Shown: piece by piece, positions 58,486 through 64,000 of the stretch
Layout of the letters: each line of letters opens with the position of its first letter
Numbering within the stretch: position 1 is the first letter of the stretch
Source: Micropterix aruncella
Taxonomy: Eukaryota; Arthropoda; Insecta; Lepidoptera; Micropterigidae
Assembly (NCBI GenBank): GCA_944548615.1
Contig: OX155972.1
Location: 8,083,719 to 8,147,718 of the forward strand
Length of the DNA: 64,000 nucleotides
Direction of reading: 5' to 3'
Notes under the pieces: generated by a model
What the model was told of the DNA's origin: nothing
What the model saw: only the letters and a program-made list of their open reading frames with translations
Database searches by the model: none
Translations under genes and position numbers: made by a program

Positions 58486-58486
58486 G
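58379..58486. repeat. (GT)n(GA)n microsatellite
   Basis: Compound repeat with ~45 bases of GA at its end. A C-run (58622-58636) lies 135 bases further. Confidence 0.95.
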
Positions 58487-58663
58487 CACACGCGCACTCA
58501 TTTACAATACTTAAGTATATTTTGCATCATGACCTCATCGAAGTTGCGTTAAATGGTGTGGAGAATGTCGGAGAGTGACGGAGATAATATAAACCCAGGG
58601 AGAACTTTAGGTCCCTTTATACCCCCCCCCCCCCCCTCCCCCTACTGACTGAGTTGTCTACCG

Positions 58664-58999
58664 TTGAAAAGGCCCCTTAATAATACGGCCCTAAAGGGTT
58701 GCCGTTGTCAAGCGGGATATACACTTTTTCAAGCGGCACCTGAGGTCCGACCGACAATTTTCGGTATAACCCAGGCGAGGCGCAGAGTGTTTCAACGCGA
58801 GTTTGCCTTAGCACGTTCGAATCTCATGAATAATGCATCGGCAGCGGTGCGGCTTTTTGGATATTATTGCTCGCGACATATGCCGCGAGTCTCCTACATC
58901 GCCACCGTGGGACGGCTCTCCGGTAAATGCCAGGGAATGGATTTACTCACGAAATTTTCTAGATTTTACGCCGAATTAAAACAAATTGGACGATTTTAA
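58664..58999 (+). other. Unassigned open stretch, 111 codons
   Basis: A moderately GC-rich frame without an ATG at its start (first codon TTG). I recognise no motif. It may be element remnant; weak support for a gene. Confidence 0.2.
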
Positions 59000-59187
59000 T
59001 GCTGTTTGCAAATGAATAACAAGTGCTATGAGAACGACACCAACCGGGGACGGAATATAAAATGAGCGTCCTATAAAATCTTGTCCAATACAAAAACTAA
59101 GCGACGAACAGAGAACCATCTAAATTAGTTTGAAAACATTTCGTTCGGTTTTAGATTATGCCGCTTCATGTACGTTTTTTTAAAAAT

Positions 59188-59930
59188 TTACTTACAACCA
59201 TTAAAATTGTATAGGCTTGTGTGAAGGTTGTGACTGTCCCAGTATATTAAATTATTCTGTAACTAGTTACTCAATTTAACCATATGGCCCTATCTATTTT
59301 TTCGAAGGCAATCAAAGCCTTAAAATACGCCTCAGAGGCGTACATATGTAATTGAAAACATATAGTCTAAATATACCTATCAATGTCTTATTTTTCGAAG
59401 ACAATCTAAGATTGGGATGTATGTAAGGTAATAACAAAACACAGTTAACAATGGAAACTACAATCACAGTTATTTGAAACAACATAAAAATATTCCTTAA
59501 TTCAAACTTTAAAATCAACTTCTCCGAAATCAAGTTATATATATATATTTATATTATTTTAAATTTACTTACAACCACTAAAATTATATAGGCTTGTGTG
59601 AAGAGTATGACTGTCCAAGTATATCAAATTATTCTGTAAATAGTTACTCAATTTAACCCTATGGCCTAAACTATTTCGGAAGCAATCAAAGCCTTAACGT
59701 ACGTCTCAGAGGTGTACATATGTAATTGAAAACATGTAGTCTAAATATACCTACTAATGTCCTATTTTTCGAAGAAAATCTAAGATTAAGATGTATGTAA
59801 GCTAATAACAAAACACAGTTTAACAATGGGAACTACAATCACAGTTATTTAAAACAACAAAAAAATATTCCTCTATTTAAACTTTAAAATCAACTTCTCC
59901 AAAATCAAGTAATATATAAATAAAATACAA
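59188..59930. repeat. Two tandem units of a ~377-bp repeat
   Basis: Units start near 59188 and 59565, both containing TATAGGCTTGTGTGAAG, CAATTTAACC, CTCAGAGGYGTACATATG and ACAATCACAGTTATTT. A third unit lies at 61356-61740 beyond the inserted R2-like element. Confidence 0.88.
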
Positions 59931-61355
59931 ACGGAGCTGCCATGGAATTCACCGACCAAAAATCGGGCCCATCATATATAATTATTACACTTCTGGGGGG
60001 GTGAAGGGTGGATTCCGGACTAACGACCGGCGGTGGTAGGTTTAGGACAGCTGTCTTGCCACATGTGAGCGTTCACCTTACCACCCATTCACTCCCCCTT
60101 CAAAGCCATAGAATTTGAGATGCAGAAATCGCGGTTTTAGATATTTTTTTCTAAAAAGGAGTTGATTATTTTCCTGGAGAGACCAAGATCTTTAAAAAGG
60201 TGAAACAAAGATTTAGCTGGCAGGCCACGAGCGCCTACTTCCACCGCGTGAAGGTGAACAGTGAAGCCGTTCCGGGTGACGGCATTTGCGAGGTCATGGT
60301 ATTTATTTAATTTGTACTCGTGGTCTTTTGGGATGTTTGATTCCTATGGAACAGTTAATTCTACGATAAGGATCATCTTCCGAGATAGAGAGTAAAGAGT
60401 TATATCTGGACGTAGGGCTGTGCATCCGAGACTTTCAGGGAATTTATACTGCTTAGAGACCGAATCGACCTCCATAATCCAATCTGAAGCTTTCTCGATT
60501 ATTGAGAACGGTTTTGCAGTGAGATGTTTTTTGCCTATAGAGCCAACCCACACAAACTGTATTGGGGGTTTGGAGGATACTGTCAAACCCTTGTTGGCAC
60601 GAGCCACTGAGAGGCTAAGTACCTCGCGAATAACAGCAAGGACTTTGTCGTGGCGGTAAGTGTACCATCCTTGATCCAAGGCCACCTTGCAGCCAGCTAG
60701 AATATCTCTAGCTGTGCAAGGGGTGTTGCTACAAAAGGGACATGAACTATCCTCGGCATAGCTCCAACGAGCGAGGTTACTGGGGTCTGGAAGTGTATGC
60801 TGAAAGGCATTTAAATAAAATTTCCGCATCTCTGGCGTCCAGTCATACAACATTACTTTCCAGTGCATTGGAGGAGGAATGCAAAAGTCTCCAATTTTTG
60901 TCCAATCATTCTGGCATTGAAGGCCAATAGCGTGAGCCATACTATTGCTGTCGTAATCTCCCCGCAAGAGAGACTTCTTCAAGTCCACATCGCTCATGGT
61001 TGTACTGCCATACCCCAGACCAGTGCCATTCTGGCTGATTCCAGAAAGGAACTTTTTGTGGAAGTCAACGCGGGCTTGTAGATCATTTGACTCACTACGG
61101 CCACTTACTACGTGCTTCGATATTGCTGGATCCTTGGAATTGCTTAGAATCGAATTTTTGGTTATTCTGGAGTTGGCGTAGAGCAGAGAGGGCAGTTTTA
61201 GACCTAGCCCAAAATTGTGTTTGGACCTGAAGAGAATCGAGGGATCAGCTGGTTTGGCTAAGGACAATAAGGATTTTAAACTAGCTGTCACCAGTGCATC
61301 CAGACGAGACAGTTGGGTTTTGGTGAAATCGTAAATAAGAAAGGGCCATGACAAA
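59931..61355 (-). mobile_element. 5'-truncated R2-like non-LTR element
   Basis: It separates the second and third unit of the 377-bp tandem repeat. Minus-strand 3' UTR about 59931-60136, coding 60137-61355, truncated at the 5' side before RT. No poly-A is visible. Confidence 0.75.
60137..61354 (-). pseudogene. R2-type ORF C-terminus with restriction-like endonuclease
   Basis: 336 residues to an in-frame TAG at 60344, after which the same frame runs 68 more codons (HEYKLNKYHDLANAVTRNG, EVGARGLPAKSLFHLFKDLG) to TAA at 60137. CPFC at residues 205-208 with CTARDILAGC begins the zinc knuckle, but the usual His (T.EH.L.GC) is Asp here. Near 228-242, GWYTYRHDKVLAVI follows. RPDITLYSL at 315 and ILIVELTVP ending at 336 give the PD...E core of the restriction-like endonuclease of R2/Dong/Hero-type elements, which nicks target DNA. 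One nonsense codon and 5' truncation make it inactive. Which RLE clade it belongs to is uncertain. Confidence 0.82.
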
Positions 61356-61740
61356 TGTGAATTATTTTAAATATACTTAAAATTTGCCATTAAAATTATA
61401 TAGGCTTGTGTGAAGAGTGCGACTGTCCAAGTATATCAAATTATTCTGTAACTAGTTACTCAATTTAACCCTATGGCCTAATCTATTTCGGAAGCAATTA
61501 AAGCCTTAACATATGTTTCAGGTGCGTACATATGTAATTGAAACATGTAGTCTAAATATACCTATTAATGTCCTATTTTTCGAAGAAAATCTAAGATTAA
61601 GATGTATGTAAGCTAATAACAAAACATAATTAAACAATGGGAACTACAATCACAGTTATTTAAAACAATAAAAAAATATTCCTCTATTCTAACTTTAAAA
61701 TCAACTTCTCCGAAATCCACTAATATATATTTATATTATT
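61356..61740. repeat. Third unit of the 377-bp repeat
   Basis: Same blocks as 59188-59930, closer to unit 2 than unit 1 (GAAGCAATTAAAGCC, AAGATTAAGATGTATG). Confidence 0.88.
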
Positions 61741-62016
61741 TTAAGTCTTATATGTTTTACCAATAATAACTTTTTCTAACAGCCAACATTAAGACTAATC
61801 AGACTTTTAATGACTAGCTATAATTTTAAAACAATCTACACAAGCGTCAACTTTGTGCTCGCAATAAACTGATTTTGCACTTATGGCACAGTAATTTCGT
61901 TGCGCATTAATGGCGTTTTTGGCTCAAGTTTTATTTACTCGAGGATATTACTGGAATCAGTATTTTATTATATTGATTAAGAGATAGATACACACATACA
62001 TTCAATTAGAGTTGTC
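61741..62016. other. Non-coding sequence
   Basis: AT-rich; no feature. Confidence 0.5.
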
Positions 62017-62515
62017 AACTACAGCGGGCGTGATTGTGACCAGATTACTCCAGTCTCTCGATTGGTTACGAGTTCGAGGTCGCTTGCGCGGTCCTCTCCC
62101 TTACGAAGCGGTGAAACGGTGTTTACCGAATCTATCGCGGACCACAGCGTCCTTTGCCCGGCTGTTCACCCAGGATCGGGTAGCCGATGGTCGTTTCAAG
62201 AGCAGTCACCGTAAGGTCCGCAACCACCCCCGCTCTATAGGAAACATTACTGCTTCCAGACTCCCCTGACTGAGACTAACCCTAGTAGTTAGTCAGAGTG
62301 CACAATCGATTGGTTTACGCCGCACGGTGCGCAGACCGTCCAGGAGCGCCAGAAGGTTGATTCCTAGGGGAAACTAACCCTAAGGCCAGTGTTTTACCCG
62401 GGCTCGCACTTCATGCGTGGAGGCTGCCGGATGGGTGTTGACCCGTGAGTGTAACCAACTCTGAACAGAATGGGTCTTCGTGGCCAACTAAGCAAGGGCC
62501 CCTTACCTCCTATAC
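62017..62515 (-). mobile_element. Family S copy F (internal deletion)
   Basis: On the minus strand it runs from AAGGGGCCCTTGCTTAG and GTTGGCCACGAAGACCC to GGTCACAATCACG, then jumps to CGCTGTAGTTGACAAC, so ~180 bases around the A-box-like part are deleted. Where copy B hosts the R1 element, this copy has ~16 extra bases. On the plus strand an 85-codon frame (62012-62269) matches in sequence one in copy B (31740-32078, opposite strand). Confidence 0.82.
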
Positions 62516-63350
62516 ATACAGGTTAAGCTAATAAAAGCGTTTTAAAAAATCGGTTGTGTCACCCTAAGATTTTCCCGGCAAGCAGACAATCTCCCCCTCC
62601 GCGCCAAACCCATCAAGATCAATAAATGTATTAGTGTCATCTACACTTTGCGTTTCATAGTAGAATTCTAGCTGCCAAAACATAGTACGGCATTGCGCAA
62701 TCTAATACCCTATATAATCCACGGCTGCACTGAGTAGCCGCTCTTCTTCTTATTTGTTTGCCAGTTTAAGCGATTTGGATTGCGTCGGGGTGTAATAAGA
62801 AGGGATTTTGGGAAACTTCAAGGGTTAGGTTTGTATGCCGAGATATCCCTTTACCGACCCCTTAACATTGATTTATTGATGTTTTGATTCGATGCGTACT
62901 AGGCCACACCTATTAATATCCCCCACTTGAGCGGGTGCCCTATATCCCGCAAACAAGGATGTAACTCTTCCCCTAAGGATGCTCGGGGCGCAGGTAAAAA
63001 TAAGAGGCAAGCGTATGTGGGAGGGCGAGAAATAACCCGTGAACCGCTTGCGTAAATAAATTGGTTTATCCGCCCTCTTCGGCTGCGTAAATTTGTTAAG
63101 TAAACGCGACGGAAGCCGCTCGTTAAGATAACGCCCGAGCAACGCGGTCGTCAGCCGCCCGTGATCAAAGCGTAAATAAGGGATGCCGAAGGATTTGACA
63201 GGGCGTCAAATATATTAGCGTGAAATGTGGAGTATCACCGTAAATGGGCTATGATGTATAATCCTATTGACAGTTATTTTTAAATTAAATTAAATTTATT
63301 CAATATTTCTCATAATTCACTCCGCCAGACTTACAACATACATACTGAAG
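62516..63350. other. Non-coding sequence
   Basis: Includes a GTGTCATCTACACTTTGCG repeat at 62634. The 89-codon minus frame at 62873-63142 has no recognisable motif. Confidence 0.45.
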
Positions 63351-64000
63351 TGTTTGGGCGAGTGGAAGCGAGGAGGGTCCAATTCTCCTGAGCTAATCCT
63401 CCTTTACAAAAGCCCATCACCCTGACCCAGGATCGACTACAAAAAAACATTTTGCTTAAGAAGTCCTATAAAATCCTAATCCCCACCATGGAAAACTGGA
63501 AGAATCCGCATTAGTTCCAAAGCCACAACGCGGACGCCTGGTTCACCGAATGATCAGGAACAAATGGACGTATGGGGCAGGCGTGTACGGAAATAAAACC
63601 AACCACAGAATCAGCATCGCCCTTGGACAATATGCCACGATTTACCAAGCCGAAGTGTTTGCCATATTGGAATGCATAAAACTCCAAAGTCGAATTGAGT
63701 TAAAAAATAGAAAAATCCTCATATACTCTGACAGCAGAGCAACATTAGACGCTCTGGCTAAAGTCACCACAGAATCTTATGTTGTCTGGGACTTATGTTG
63801 TATGCAAGAGCTCAACAAATTGGGAAAAGCAAACTAAATCGCATTCATATGGATACCTGCCAGACTGGCAAAACTGGGCACACTGGAATGCCCGATGGAG
63901 CTAGTTGTTGGGGTCCCCTTCGCTATAGGTAAGAAAAGCATCAGGGACTGCCTGGAGCAGCAACATCATGGAAATAGAGGCGAGGATGTCACCAGGCAAA
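63351..64000 (+). pseudogene. Non-LTR retrotransposon RNase H region, broken
   Basis: The frame 63550-63837 reads GAGVYGNKTNHRISIALG, YATIYQAEVFAILECIKLQS, LIYSDSRATLDAL and ELNKLGKAN. These match the RNase H domain of I/LOA/R1-type elements, with the catalytic Glu of AEV and Asp of SDS. The first Asp region (WFTE-stop-SGT) is shifted out of frame near 63568. After a stop at 63834 the frame continues IAFIWIPARLAKLGTLE, where the final H-x-GI-GN-x-AD motif has decayed. Part of the upstream ORF (63360-63550) is present but unreadable. The piece runs off the window. Confidence 0.82.

Noticed and set aside
62873..63142. 89-codon minus-strand frame
   Set aside because: No motif that I recognise. 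Basic composition alone is not enough to call a gene.

Overview
This is eukaryotic nuclear DNA that is AT-rich and intron-bearing. It is almost certainly from an insect and probably a moth or butterfly. The reasons are a seven-transmembrane insect odorant-receptor-like gene, Helitrons with CTAG 3' ends inserted between A and T, R1-, RTE-, CR1/Jockey-, R2- and Penelope-type retroelement pieces, and several dispersed repeats of the kind that crowd lepidopteran genomes. Species cannot be told from sequence alone. No bacterial operon, CRISPR array or intact virus was seen.

Layout. 0-9 kb: AT-rich DNA with a minisatellite, three broken LINE 3' halves (1.2-2.4, 2.8-4.1 and 4.9-5.9 kb), one RTE end (4.2-4.6 kb), a copy of an unclassified 0.6-0.7-kb repeat (here 'family S', 6.0-6.6 kb) and two small elements with inverted ends (7.1-7.8 and 8.2-8.9 kb). 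9.1-25.9 kb: the only host-gene candidate, an odorant receptor-like gene. Three 5' exons lie at 9.1-10.3 kb, one of them repeated inside a 793-bp tandem duplication, and a 3' exon encoding the second half lies at 25.2-25.8 kb. The 14-kb gap is mostly three head-to-tail Helitron-like elements packed with a ~130-bp minisatellite. Near its end are another Helitron copy and a 5S-rRNA-like SINE head.

26-40 kb: intergenic DNA with a Penelope terminal piece carrying a hammerhead-like fold (27.5 kb), a three-level nest (LINE tail, then family S, then an R1-clade element with a 10-bp target duplication, 29.6-32.4 kb), Helitron ends, a mariner-type transposase scrap, an RTE end abutted by a Harbinger-like element, and a CR1/Jockey LINE with an open 3' half. 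40-54 kb: two solo LTRs with clean 4-bp duplications, one of them splitting a Helitron helicase gene; a family-S copy inserted into another family-S copy; another S copy; a 301-bp MITE; and a Penelope GIY-YIG endonuclease piece.

54-64 kb: an element with ~160-bp inverted ends that hosts a Helitron at a demonstrable A/T empty site, long microsatellites, a 377-bp tandem repeat split by an R2-like element encoding a restriction-like endonuclease, one more S copy, and a non-LTR RNase H remnant running off the window end.

The only genes that could act together are the receptor exons. Everything else is a stratified transposon landscape. The strongest new leads are family S (self-nesting, 13- and 18-bp target duplications, no poly-A, a UUCG-type hairpin near its 3' end), the exon-carrying duplication in the receptor gene, and the tandem Helitron/minisatellite intron.
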